From contig NC_068577.1 in the NCBI RefSeq assembly GCF_025698545.1, positions 1,240,001 to 1,304,000 of the forward strand: a DNA stretch of 64,000 nt. The letters are read 5' to 3'. The position numbers and the translations under genes are program-made. Shown here piece by piece: positions 1 to 11,361 of this stretch. The stretch is from Gossypium raimondii (taxonomy: Eukaryota; Streptophyta; Magnoliopsida; Malvales; Malvaceae). Under the pieces are notes generated by a model. It searched no databases. It had not been told where the DNA came from and saw only the letters and a list, made by a program, of their open reading frames with translations. The first letter of the stretch is position 1; each line of letters starts with the position of its first letter.

Positions 1-8
1 CCACTTAC

Positions 9-1068
9 AAGACTTTCATAGTGAAAGTGTTCATCCACCAAATGTATGTATTGAAGATCAAGTAGTCCACATCTTTCCAATTCTTGCCATGTTCCCTGAT
101 TGATTCAGGCATAATTATACGATCCAAGATGCTGTGTCGTTTTGGGTCATCTGAATTTGATTGAACCAAAAAAGGAGCCCAATAAAACTCCACTGTTGCA
201 TTATATTCCTTCAAAGACAAAAAATAAAAATTGTCTGAAAATCATGAACTATGGAACCAAGTGTTTTGCAAGCTTTGTTCATATGGTAATTTCTTTTACC
301 TCAATTCTGAACACAGATAAAGACCCAGATTTGTTCAAGCTCTTATTTCCAGCAGGGACAGCAGATTGAACCAGACAAATCATGGATTCCCATTGGTTCC
401 TGTTTAATGAATCTCCAACAAACATAAGCCTTTTGTTCCTCAACTTCTCAAGGAAAAATCTTGGTTTAAACCTAGTAACAGACAAATCACAAAACAAAAA
501 CTGTCAGAATCTATCAGTATCTTCAAAAAAAGTGTATAAAGAAATGGTCTTACTTGGGTAAATTACAATCTCTAGGTTGCCATCTCCAATTCTGATACAT
601 AGAATCTTTTCTTCCATTCCTCATGCAAGTAACTTGTGCTGTAAGAAACTCACATTCATCTTCTTTATATAAAGGATATGTTTCATTGTCGAAAACCCAT
701 TGTCCAGTGAAGAGATCACAATCTTCTGGAGGTACTTCAACGTCATCATCGTCTTCTTCAACCACTGGTATTTCAATCTTTTGTTGCTGCTCATCATCTT
801 TCACAACAATGGATTCCTCCAAGTCATGATGATGATGATCATCATCAGGTTCCTTTGTTGTTTCTTTAGAGTTCAATGGCAGTACCTCATTTTCTGGGTT
901 GTTGGCTTGTTTGGATTGTTGGTCTTGGATTTGGGTAGCTTTAGGGGTTGAAAATGGGAACTCGGCTATGGACTTGACGTCCTCATCGTACATGAAAACC
1001 CCAAACAAGAAAACTGTGAAAACCACTACAAATATGGGAAGATTGTTGTTGGTTTTGCGTTGCTTCAT
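9..1068 (-). CDS. TBL-family polysaccharide (xylan) O-acetyltransferase, 5' part
   Basis: Three exons are visible: 1068-554, 471-300 and 208-9. All junctions are GT-AG and the frame is continuous for 295 codons; the gene leaves the window at a donor (GTAAGT) at position 8. Residues about 9-27 form one hydrophobic anchor, as expected for a type II Golgi protein. A low-complexity stalk rich in Asp, Glu and His follows. The Cys-rich TBL/PMR5N domain has [11 protein letters not shown] and the NWRWQPRDC signature, then the GDS motif ([14 protein letters not shown], Ser193). The partner DxxH motif would lie in the missing 3' exons. Family knowledge: ESK1/TBL29 and relatives acetylate xylan in the Golgi during wall synthesis. 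The N-terminal KSIAEFPFS resembles the TBL28-TBL30/ESK1 clade; the exact member cannot be fixed. The start is the first Met of the frame, just ahead of the anchor. Confidence 0.93.
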
Positions 1069-1099
1069 CGCTCTATTTTCACTCCAAAGAGTCTTACTT

Positions 1100-1970
1100 T
1101 ACGACAGGACCTGGTTGCATGAGAAGAATATATAGAGAGGGGAAAAAATATGAAGAAATACACATGTTAGGAGACCATATAATTAGGTTCATTTTGGGTC
1201 AAATTCATGGAAAGTCCTTCTATTATAAGTATTGCTTCAAATTAGTCCATTTACTGGTGCAGTGCCTAAATTGATCTACTGACTAATGACTAATTTGAAT
1301 CATTCCCTATAATAAAAGGACCTGACAGGTAGCTTCACTGCGTATTTTGTTTAAATAAGGGTTGGTTGGTGGTGACAAGGTGTTTTTCTTCAAAATGAAA
1401 ACTGGTTAGCAAATATTCTGGTGGAGGGAGAGTTGTCTTTCTCAAGTTTTCATATATATTCTTTCTTTTTCAATCAAAACAATCTCCCCCTCAGAAAGAA
1501 AACTCAAAGAGTGATTTCAAAGCTTGTCTTGGTTGGTCTTAATCCAAACTATAAGGTACAGACTTTGAATATTGGTAGTTGTGGTGTTGAAACCTATTTT
1601 CAGGTAGACCCAATTTTCTCCATTACATACTGATATGGAAGCTTCATCAGACATGGAATCCTGTTGTCTATCCTCCCAAAACTTCAGGTTCTCACCCCCT
1701 TGGGATTTGGAACTCAAAATGGTCAACAACCAACCTAGAGAGGATGTAAGGAAAATGATGTATTCTAATCAGATGGTTAATTTTGAGTGTGATTCTTATG
1801 TGGGGTTAGATTAAATGAAGGGCCCTGATGCATTTCAGAATCTGTTTCCCAAGTGGGGTTGGATTAGTTTGCAAATGTTGCAGAAGGTCAAGCAAAAAAT
1901 AATAATAATAATAATCATTCAATCATTTTCATGAAGAAAGCTTATATCAAATAAAAAAAATGATATAGTA
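1100..1970. other. Intergenic, upstream of TBL gene
   Basis: This holds the presumed promoter of the TBL gene. A TATA-like stretch (tatatag) lies at about 1130, roughly 60 bases before the ATG. I see no coding sequence; short open frames near 1420-1730 lack codon bias and family motifs. Confidence 0.4.
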
Positions 1971-1979
1971 CTATTTTTA

Positions 1980-2367
1980 AGGGTTAATCTATTATTTGGT
2001 ACGGAAGTTTGGTTTTAATGTTCAATTTGATACTTGAGTTTTTTTTTTGTCCCAATTTGGTACTTTAGTTTGGGTTCAATGTTTAATTTGATATCCAGAC
2101 CATGTTACTCGATGAATGTTTGACAAGTGTGCTCTAATAAAAAAAACATAGATACTTAATTGGAACAAAAAGAAACTCAAATATCAAATTGAAAAAATTC
2201 AGGTACCAAAGTAAATATTGAAGTCAAACTCAGGTATCAGATTGGACGAAAAAAACTTAGGTCTCAAATTAAACATTGAAGCCAACTCATGTACTAATTT
2301 GGGGGAAAAAATCAGGTACCAAATTAAACATTGAAACCAAAATTAGATACCAAATAGTATATTACCT
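1980..2367. mobile_element. MULE-type MITE, GGGTTAATATA family, copy 1
   Basis: This 388 bp element has inverted ends: AGGGTTAATCTATTATTTGG on the left and AGGTAATATACTATTTGG on the right (read on the minus strand). It is flanked by a perfect 9 bp duplication CTATTTTTA at 1971-1979 and 2368-2376. A 9 bp duplication is typical of Mutator-superfamily insertions. The interior is repeats of a 'ggtaccaaattaaacattg' type phrase and its complement; it does not code. Confidence 0.75.
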
Positions 2368-2412
2368 CTATTTTTATGTTCTTTTATTATCTTTAACTCT
2401 TTGTTACTCTCA

Positions 2413-2639
2413 GGGTTAATATACTATTTAGTACCTAAGTTTAGCTTCAATATATTGAATTTGATACTTGAGATTTTTTTTGTCTCAAATAAGTACATGT
2501 GTTTTTTAAAACTAGAGTACATGTGTCAAATATTTATTGGATTGTTAGATTTGGGTACCAAATTGAACATTAACGCTAAACTCAAACATAAAATTGAATA
2601 CTAAAACCAAACTCAAGTACCGAGATAGTATATTAACCC
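2413..2639. mobile_element. MULE-type MITE, GGGTTAATATA family, copy 2
   Basis: A shorter (227 bp) relative of the element at 1980. Both ends read GGGTTAATATACTAT. The flanks TTACTCTCA (2404-2412) and TTACTCTTA (2640-2648) form a 9 bp duplication with one mismatch. It does not code. Confidence 0.72.
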
Positions 2640-2649
2640 TTACTCTTAT

Positions 2650-3540
2650 GATAGAAAACTTGATTTTGAGTTCTCCTATTCACCCTTTAAAAAAATAATT
2701 AAAAGAGCAAAATCCAGTAACTTTCTTATTTCAAAGGGTATAACTATAATTTCCTTTCTTTAAAGTGTAATTATGGTAAAATATTTCACCTAATCATCCT
2801 TCCAAATGTCAATGTTTTTAGTTGGTGCATTGTTACTAAACCTCCCCAAACCAAAAATTATTGTATATTTAATATATATATATACACATATATTCTTTTT
2901 CCCAACAAAATCTTGTATAAATAAATGATATAAAAGTTGTGTGATATTTTATAGGTAAATATCACATTGGGTGACAACCACATCTTCTTATTTTATTAAC
3001 CATATTAATCTCAAATATAACATTTAACATATCTGAGTGTAGTATCACGATTTTTAATTTTTTTATCTTTCGATACAATGTCTAGAACTTTTCATAACCC
3101 TTTCTCAATTTTTAAATACGAAGATAATGTGGTTCAGTGCATTCGAACTCACGACTTTTTATACTAACAATAATATTAATAGGTTTGAGTACTTCACTTC
3201 ATGGGGGTGGTAGTTTTGAAGGGTGGGCCATCACTTTTATTCCAAGCCAAGGAAGCTATAGAATATAATACCTTATCACTAGGGTCCATCTACATCAATT
3301 TAGGTATATGTACTTTCTATAATTGATTCAACAATATATTTTCTTACTCAACGTCGTTGTAAACATTAAATCATTTGGATGAATTTTATATGGGTTAATA
3401 TTTGATTGTATATATTATCGATAAATTAAATGATGAGTAAACCTATTTAAGAGATAAAATATCTGTCCAAACTTAAAAACTTGTTTAATATATGGAAAAA
3501 AAGATCTTTTAAAATACGAGTCCGATCTTTAAAATCTAAG
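2650..3540. other. AT-rich intergenic DNA, no gene seen
   Basis: AT-rich sequence with (TA)n around 2873-2890. No open frame with recognisable content and no clear element ends. Confidence 0.4.
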
Positions 3541-3542
3541 TG

Positions 3543-3770
3543 TCAAATCATGTAAATGAAAGCATTGCATGCATCGAGGATAGATGATGAGAAGGATTTA
3601 CATTCAAAATTTTCTTGCAAAGAGATATGGACTAGTTGTAGCCTACATGCTTGTACAATAAGCTCCCACAATTGCCTCGACAAAGGACAACTACCAAAGA
3701 GATGGTCCCAAGTTTCCTCCTGATCTCCATGCATGGAACACAACCAGGATCAATTTGGTTTTCACTGAAA
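3543..3770 (-). pseudogene. LINE (non-LTR retrotransposon) 3' relic, zf-RVT domain
   Basis: The minus strand encodes a short frame with CSMHGDQEETWDHLFGSCP and then SRQLWE. This matches the Cys/His zinc-binding module found at the C-terminus of plant L1-type reverse transcriptase proteins (pattern C-x2-C...H-L-F-x2-C-P). No reverse transcriptase core is detectable upstream on that strand and the frame is broken on both sides, so this is a 5'-truncated, decayed LINE copy. Its limits are not defined. Confidence 0.65.
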
Positions 3771-3899
3771 GCTTGTCTGGTATAATCAACCAAACAATGA
3801 AAGTATGTCTTGGTATGGTAAGGTTTCCCTAGATCAGCTTATGCTAAGGATCTTTTTCTCTCCTCTATCTAAGCTTACCTTAGGCCTTGCCTGGCCGAA

Positions 3900-5690
3900 A
3901 ATCATTCTGCCCCCTAAAAATAAAAGAATTAAAGGCTTAAGCCTCAACATTTTTATCCATAAAGTGGTTGTGCTTGTAAGATACTTCATCCTTTCAACCT
4001 ATAACGCTCAGTCCAAGCCACCCGTAGTGAACCTGCTTTGATCCAAAAAAACCATAAATTCCTTAGAATACAAACATTATTCTAGAGAATGAGATCCCTC
4101 ACTCTAAAACTCCTTTACACTTTGGATAACACACTCCTTCGTAACTTACTTTGGCCCCTTAGTTGAACCTGTTTGAATCTAGTGCCCTAAATATAATCTT
4201 TTAATTTTTTTTAATAGATTAATTTAATAAAATTTCATTATTGACATTAATATCATTTGTATTTGTCCTAAACGTGTTTTTGCACGCAAAACAAAATGTA
4301 AGCAAATATTAACTCAATGATTACTTAATGTTTAACTTATACTAAGTTACAGGACGTGATCATATCATAATGCTAAAATAACATAAATTCATTGATGGCA
4401 GATCAGTATACAACTTCTGCATGACATAAATTTATTTACAATAGTGGAATTCGTTGCTCGATTAAGGGTAAATGATATTCTGTCTTTAGCATTATATGAT
4501 AGATGGAAAACCCACAAGGCCACGGGTCATTTTCCTAAAATGAATGATTTAATTGCTATTTGTTAGTAATTAACTTTTTCATGAAGGAAGATATAATGCT
4601 TACCATGAGATAAAATAAGATCATATCGGTGAATGGATTTAACTCAAAGAAGAGATTAAGGATATCCCATGAGGGTAACACATTTATGACAAGGTCATTC
4701 GGCAAGCTTCTATATAATTGTTTTCGTAATGATATATAATGAGTGAAAGTTCAATCACGGTACTTTAATGGAATGAGTCCATGATTAAACAATGTTGTAA
4801 GTAATAGACAAAGAGTCGAAACTTAATTACAAATTATATATGTCCAATCGGTCTCTCTGCTAGCTTGACAAAACCTAAAATAGATTGCATGTAGAACTAA
4901 TATTATGAAATGAATGAAAATGACGGTTAAGAGAAATAAGTCGCATGTATCATTATCATCATTGGATGCATTTTCTCAATAAGTAGAAACAATGAATTAG
5001 AGATTAAATCAATTTCTTCAAACTATTATTTAATTGATTGAAATTAAATAATTGAAATTGAAATGGAAAATCATAGTTTTATTGAACCCGGAAATTAAAT
5101 ATATTTCCTCATAAATTCTAGTACGCTAACGTCATCATGATTTTAATGGAATTAGAATTGGGTTGTAAAAATAATTTAATTTGGTGAATTAATTTAATTA
5201 ATTGATATTTTGGGAAATTAAAAAATTGGTTATTGGGTTGATTAAATCAAAAGAACACATATAATTATACCTAATACAAGACAAATGCCCAATAAGCCCA
5301 TCTACATAATAGGGACAACAAACCCTAGTCCCAAAAAATGTGGTATCACCACCCATAGTGTTTCCTAAGCATGAAACTGTAATTTTCTATTAAATATTAT
5401 TATTTAATTACTCATTTCTTAACCGACCAGATTGATCGTAATATTTCAATTCAGTTAATCGTTTAAACACCCTTAATAATAAAAACTTATACTATATAAT
5501 AATTGAAATACAAAACAAAATTACACTACTATTTCATTGACAAAATTCCATTATTTATAAAGATAAAAGAAAAAATTAATATATTTCTTAAATTACCCAT
5601 AAATCTCTTTAAATCCCAACTAATCAAATCGAAAAATATTATTTTTAAACACACTCGAATCCACGATCTTCAAATTGTTATAACAGCAAC
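3900..5690. other. Intergenic, repeat-like AT-rich DNA without genes
   Basis: About 1.8 kb with no credible coding frame. The moderately complex stretch at about 4160-5420 could be an old solo LTR, but I could not define TG...CA ends or a target-site duplication, so no family is assigned. Confidence 0.35.
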
Positions 5691-5729
5691 AGTACTAAAA
5701 TCAAGAAAAATTACAAAAAAAAAAACCCA

Positions 5730-7252
5730 TTAAATTCGATATCTATCAAGTGGATCATTAAAGAGATAACATTCATTATAAACTCTCCATGCATAGTCTT
5801 CAAAGGAAAATGAATTAAACAATCTCTTTTCTTGCTCTTCCTTACTTCCACAAACTTGACTTTCATCATCTTCGTCGCCAGTTCCCTCTTCACCGACGAC
5901 CTCCGGAAGCAAAGGTGTAACTCTACTATTACATGGAAGCGTCACTAATAGTGACATTGATACGAGACGAGACTTGTTTCCGTCGCCTAAACATGCCATT
6001 GGTCTTCCTCTCACTTTGCTCAGTTTCCCGTTGCTCCAAACCTGCCAATACATATACTGAATTTTAGATTTACACTATCATTAATTTAATCATTCGATCG
6101 ATTCTCGATCCTCGATCCAATCGGTCTAGTCTAAATTAATCCTAACATTTAATTCATAACATTTAATTCATACCTAAATAAGCTCTAAATTTTTATTTTT
6201 ACATAATAATTATTTTTGATTTTTTTTATTAAACACTCGATTGGTACGGATTTCAACCATATTATTTATCAAAATTAATTTAGAAATTGAGATTGGAAAA
6301 GAAATTAAATGTATGAGTTAGATAATGATAGTTGTAAATTGCCAAAAAGGAAGATATAAAAGTTTGGCAAATATTAATTAAAAATTAATACTAATAAATG
6401 AGTTGAGGGTGAAATAAAAGTTACTTGAGCAATGTCACCAAGAGTGACCATGATTGAGTCCACTTGGGGCGAAACCGAAACCGAACCCGAATCCTTCAAC
6501 AAGGAATATTTTTGACACCTGATTTGGTATTGCAACCCGATCACATACGGGTAAAACCCGCCCGATGGTTTATCATGGTCCCCATGTAAACCCTCTGATA
6601 TCCACATCAATGAACGGAACCGGGTCGGGTCCTCTCCTATCGAGTTATCAAACCCCATTGCATCTGCCAACTTATCAATGATCTTCAAACCCAGTTTCTC
6701 TAAAGCCCGTGTGAACTCTCTTAGAGAAGTCAATGATAAATCGGTTGTTGTCTCAGTTGAACACTCAGTATCCAAGCAAAAGGACTCACCCTTTCCATCC
6801 CCATCTTCTTCTTCCTCGTCATCATCATCAGCATCAAAGCCTAAAGGCCAGTTTTTAGGGAAACACGATTCTTTTTGGTCTCTGGTGAGTTCAAAGAGAG
6901 ACAGAGACTCAGTCTCGGCTGAGTTAGCGAGTTGGGATGGTATGTCATGGTTTGTGAGTTGGAGGAAGCCGAGTTCTGAACCGGAGGAGAGAAGGAGATG
7001 ATTAAAGTTAGGGTCAGAGAAAGAGAGGGTAGGAGGAGGAGGAGAGGTGGCGGATGTGGAGGAGCGGCGTTTAGGGAGGGAAAGAGTAGGAGGGAGGCGG
7101 TGGAGGAGATTGGAAAGTTCATCTGCGGCGGCGGATGACGTGACGGTGTGATGGTTGGGTTGGGCGGAAGGGGTTGGCGGTGGGGCCGCGGTGGCGCCGT
7201 ACAAGTTTGGCAGGTGTTGATGTTGCTTGTGAGTTGAAAATGCCATGGACAT
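5730..7252 (-). CDS. 2-oxoglutarate/Fe(II) oxygenase-like protein, probably non-catalytic
   Basis: Two exons, 7252-6425 and 6041-5730, joined by a GT-AG intron in phase 0, encode 379 residues. The N-terminal third is Pro/Ser/Thr rich. SDPNFNHLLLSSGSELGFLQ matches the start of the plant DIOX_N domain. An acidic run (DDDDEEEEDGDG) follows. The jelly-roll core is visible as VIGLQYQIRCQKYSLL, DSIMVTLGDIAQVWSNGK and SRLVSMSLLV. In catalytic members, the segment after SNG contains the distal iron-binding His (typically HRV); here it reads KVRGRP, with Gly in that place. A clear HxD is also not assured: HGDHD lies near the expected spot but out of the usual context. The RxS-like end (SRLVS) is kept. 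The fold is therefore supported but oxygenase activity is doubtful. I know of similar plant proteins with the same VRGRP segment, annotated only as oxygenase-like; the function is unknown. Confidence 0.88.
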
Positions 7253-7320
7253 GGAAAGATAAAATGAACCCTTAGCTGTATACTATAATATGTATATATC
7301 AGAAATATAAATGTTGTTGA

Positions 7321-7352
7321 ATATATATAGTGAAGTGGGTGTGTCACACGTG
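7321..7352 (-). promoter_or_regulatory. Putative core promoter of oxygenase-like gene: TATA plus G-box
   Basis: A TATATATA run at 7321-7329 lies about 70 bases before the ATG at 7252. A palindromic G-box CACGTG lies at 7347-7352, within ACACGTGT. The spacing suits a TATA-driven promoter with a short leader. G-boxes bind bZIP and bHLH factors; the actual regulator is unknown. Confidence 0.4.
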
Positions 7353-7508
7353 TGTATGTATTATTTTTTCTTACATGTGGACTAATTAAAATCAAATCTT
7401 TGATTTTTAATTTAATTATTTCAAAGATTTATATTTGATTCTTTAAAAAAAATTATATTTGATACATTAACACGGTATAATTCTATTTACGGTTAGTGAA
7501 TAAGATTA

Positions 7509-7882
7509 CGTAAAAGCATCATGAAAGCTTCTGTATTAGGAGTCAGATTGCATTTTATCCCCTTCACTCAAAAAATGGACAAATTAATCTTTATACGTTA
7601 GATCAAAAAGCAACTTGGCCGTTTCCATTAAAAATTCCATCTATTTCTATTGTTAAAAACTAGTGTGATTGACGGAGTAACCAAACAGTTACACGTAGCA
7701 TGCCACATGTACCTCATGTTGATTTATAAATACTAGTTTTAATAGTAAAAATGGGCGAAATTTTTAACAGAGTCCAATTTGCTCTTTTATTTAATGCAGA
7801 AGGACTAGTTTATCCCCTTTTGAGTAAAGAAGACAAAATACAATCTGCCTCCCAATATAAAGATTTTCATGCTACTTTTACC
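7509..7882. mobile_element. MULE-type MITE, GGTAAAAGTATCA family, copy 1
   Basis: Inverted ends (cGTAAAAGCATCATG on the left; GGTAAAAGTAGCATG on the right, minus strand) enclose a non-coding interior shared with the copies at 38367 and 58885. The shared parts include the phrases 'caaaaaatggacaaatta' and its complement-like partner near the other end. No clean target-site duplication is left at this copy, which suggests it is older. Confidence 0.65.
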
Positions 7883-7998
7883 AGTGATAATACATCATCT
7901 TAAATGAGATAACGAATTTATTTATTTTTATAAATTTTACATTATCTTTTTTTAAATATAATAATTAAAAAAATCAAAATAGTTAATTATAAAAAAAA

Positions 7999-8085
7999 GC
8001 TCGTCTAAGTGGACGCGCTTTCCTACCAACTGTGTAGAAAGCATGCCCAGTTGAGTGCGCTTTCATTCTCTCTTTAAAAAAACGG
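7999..8085. repeat. Relic of the plant-mobile-domain transposon family
   Basis: GCCCAGTTGAGTGCGCTTTC and the following TCTCTTTAAAA resemble, on the opposite strand, the sequence at the 3' end of the mobile-domain gene at 63119-63160. The adjacent GCGCTTTCCTACCAACTGTG resembles the sequence at the very end of the window (63978-64000). These are short remnants of one repeat family. Confidence 0.5.
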
Positions 8086-8099
8086 TTATTTTCTTAAAT

Positions 8100-11000
8100 T
8101 AAAAAAACAATCTATTTAACCAATTAAATATTTTTCGACATATTGAATTAATTAAGTCAAAATTTTTATTAAAAATTATTTTAAAGAAAATATATACCCG
8201 TGACTTATTCCTCTACATCGTATAATTGCTTTCCTTTTCACACGTGCCATCATTCTAGCAGGATATTTTTTAGGAGACAACTTTTATTTAGGTATATAGA
8301 TCTTTGAAGATTGAAAATTTAGGATAATTTGTGTATAATATTTTCCGCAATATTTGCATAATCAAATTTGATTGGTTAGATTAAAAATTTATTCGAAAAG
8401 AAAGTTGAACCAGATGATTCATAAACCGGTATGAATCGATTGAATTGAATTTAAAACCAGTTAAACTAATTTTATCTCGTATTTTTATTTTTATAAATTC
8501 TTAATATTTTATTTAATGGAACCGGACGAATCAATCGAACCAATTTAACTCTGGTTTTCTTAACATTGTCCATATGCTTAAATAAAAGAAAATTTAAGTC
8601 TACATTAAGAAGAAACAATGACCTTAACTTGCTTTGTAAAAAAAGTATATATTAAATGTGTATACATTTTGTTGTTGTCAAAGATTGGTGCAAAAACTTT
8701 AGGTCATACACGCATGAATTGAGGAAATGAAAAATTACTTTAAATATATATAGCTTTAATTTTAATATCGAGTTTATCTGTAATAGTTAAATCGGTTTAG
8801 TCAAATATATGTTATTCGTTTGCATCGTGCATTTTGAATTCTAGGATTGACTCAAACTGTAATAGTTAATTAAATCGATTAACTAAAATGACATACTTTT
8901 TTGTATTACGTAAAACTAATAAATTGATATAACATTTCCGAAATTCAAAACATAAATATTAAAAATAAAGAAATTAAAAGAATAACAAAAGGTTAAAAAT
9001 GTTTTGATGTCATAGATGTTGCACATGGTTCAGCCTGCAATCAGTTGTATATAATGTCAGTATAACCAGACATCTAAAAATAATTAACCCACAAATTCAA
9101 ATTTTAAATATTTTTTATTCATCCCTTTTTCAGGATTATAGTGCATTAATAATATATGGTTAAGAGGATAAAATGGGGGGGCAGAGAAGACAATAGGCAA
9201 GCAGCATACTGGTATTGGGAATCCAATAAATTATGCCTAGCTTTTTGCAGGGAGTGGCAGCCTGCTGCCTTGTTCTTAGGGAAATTGTGGCCATCAATGG
9301 TATTGGTTGTTGTATTAGGTATTTTTTTTAATTTAATTTATTAAATATACTCTAAGTTTATGTATTCTTTTTGCATTCAAATTTTGATTTTTTATTTTTA
9401 TTTTTAGAAATTCGGTTTCTCTAATTTTCGAATATAAAGATTTAAGTTCATGAATTTCTTTTATTAAATATTGTTGGTGTGATATTTTGAAATAAAATAA
9501 ATTATTTACCGGTATTCATGTAGCAAAAATTGAACAGAAAAATTCTAATGGTATTAACAATTAGAGTTATATTTTTAGATTTTAAAAAGTAAGGGGGACT
9601 GAGTTCTTAAAAATAAATAAAATAAAGAGATTGAATTTCAAATATTGTTGGGGATAAACTCGGTTAAGCCACGAACAAAGTGAATAAAATAAGATTACGT
9701 GAAAAAATTCCTCAAAAGAGGATAAAAAAACATGGGCAAAAAGAGATTTCACTATAATAAAGGAGAGTACAAGAGATGGAGAGAATTAAAAGAAAAACCC
9801 CTTAAAACAAATAACAAAATTATCTCAATCTAAATAATTTTTGATGTGTAAAATTTAGAGTAACTAAGGTCTATTTATAAGCTAAAATTGTAGTATATAT
9901 AATTACAACAACTCTAGGCTAATCGAGTTTAAATGGAGAACTAAAAATAGAGTTTAATTAGGAGAAAAAAACCAAAATAAATTTTGGTCAAAATAAGAGA
10001 CATTCTCTCACGAATATAAAAAATGTACAAAAACTTAGAACATGTTTTAACCTTTTTTAGATAGAATTTTAACATGTATTAGATTAATAGTAATATGGTT
10101 AACATTATCTTTATGTTTTTATCTTTATATTAACATTTTTATTAAATATAATATTTAATAATTTTATTAGTGATGTATAATGTATTGTATAGAGAGAAAA
10201 TGTGGTTAAAACATTTGTTAAATTTTTATTTAGAAAATAATAATATTTTCTATTTGGATTAGATTAAGAAAATCGACTTCCCTATTTTAAGGAGATTGGA
10301 TTGGATCAGGTAACTTGTTAACATATCCTAAATATTTGAAGGCTTATGCTGATCATATTGAAGATATTATCCATGCTAATTATCTTGCTATGTTGATGGA
10401 AAAATTGATTGCAATTGATTTTTATCTTAACAAGTCTTAAGCTCGTATATATTCAAAAGTTTGTGTAAGTAAAAGGGTGAGGAGAATTTTAGCACTTATC
10501 CTATTATTTAGTAGATTTTGTAAGTAATCAAGTGACTCACTTAGTTTCAGGGGAAAACTTCGAGGAGAGTAATCTAAATCTTAGGTGCAAAATTGAGATT
10601 GCTAATCTGGTAAGTGTTTGTTCTTGTAATCACCTATTGTACAAGGTGTTAAGATAATGAATTATCACTATGAACAAAGCCCTGCAAATGTAGGGAAACT
10701 GAACTGTGTAAACATATCTTTGTGTTCATTTTTGTTTTTCCCCATGTGTGCAGGGGGAGCTTTAGTCATTTTGTTTTGTCAAAGTGCCAATGGGGAGATT
10801 TTTAGGGAAGTTGTTGCTACTCATTCCATGTACCGTTATAACAAATTTGGCCTATTTAAATATGACATGTTGACAAAATAGTAGCATAGGTCGACTAAAG
10901 ATTTTAGTCTCCCAATCGAATTCCTTGAAATGGTTCGATAAGCATGAAAATCTTATTATCTCTGTATGGTTACAGTACTATTTTTTAAAGATAATTATCA

Positions 11001-11340
11001 GATTTATTCAAGAGAGTTTTTTAATGACTTATCAGTTGCTTTAGAGGAGAATATTTTGTGAACCTTCTTGAATCGTTTCGCTTTACCGAAGATAAATAAA
11101 TTAAGTTAAATAGACTTCTTCAATTGTATTAAATATACATAAGAACACATTCCTCGTTAAAAACATAGAGAATTTATCCCTCCTATTTAAAGAAAATATG
11201 AAATAATCAATAAATTTCCATGTTGCTTATCCCATCTTTCTCCTAATTCTCTAATGTGAGCAGTCACTTAATTCTTCCTGCTCATATAGGTTTACTTCTT
11301 GATTGATACAATATGAAATAATATAAGTTAGAATAAGGCA
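8100..11340. other. 3.2 kb intergenic desert with retroelement-like fragments
   Basis: No intact gene is visible. Three things stand out. A GC-richer patch at 9150-9330 has a 62-codon open frame of unknown origin. A 37-codon coding-looking stretch at about 10322-10440 (KAYADHIEDIIHANYLAMLM) ends in a stop. The 10540-10810 stretch includes CAGGGGGAGCTTTAG and GGGGAGATT, which resembles the polypurine tract and LTR border of Ty1-copia elements. None can be assigned firmly. Confidence 0.35.
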
Positions 11341-11361
11341 ATGAGCAAAGGGATCTTTTTC

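Noticed and set aside
4160-5420. A solo LTR.
   Set aside because: No defined TG...CA ends or flanking 5 bp duplication could be seen, so it is only noted as repeat-like.
6678-7001. A 107-codon plus-strand frame opposite the oxygenase-like gene, and an overlapping 184-codon minus frame at 6841-7395.
   Set aside because: Both are shadows of the coding exon 7252-6425; the second is only a different frame of the Pro/Ser-rich region.
9150-9340. A microRNA precursor in the GC-richer islet.
   Set aside because: I could not find a long enough hairpin or a known mature miRNA sequence on either strand.
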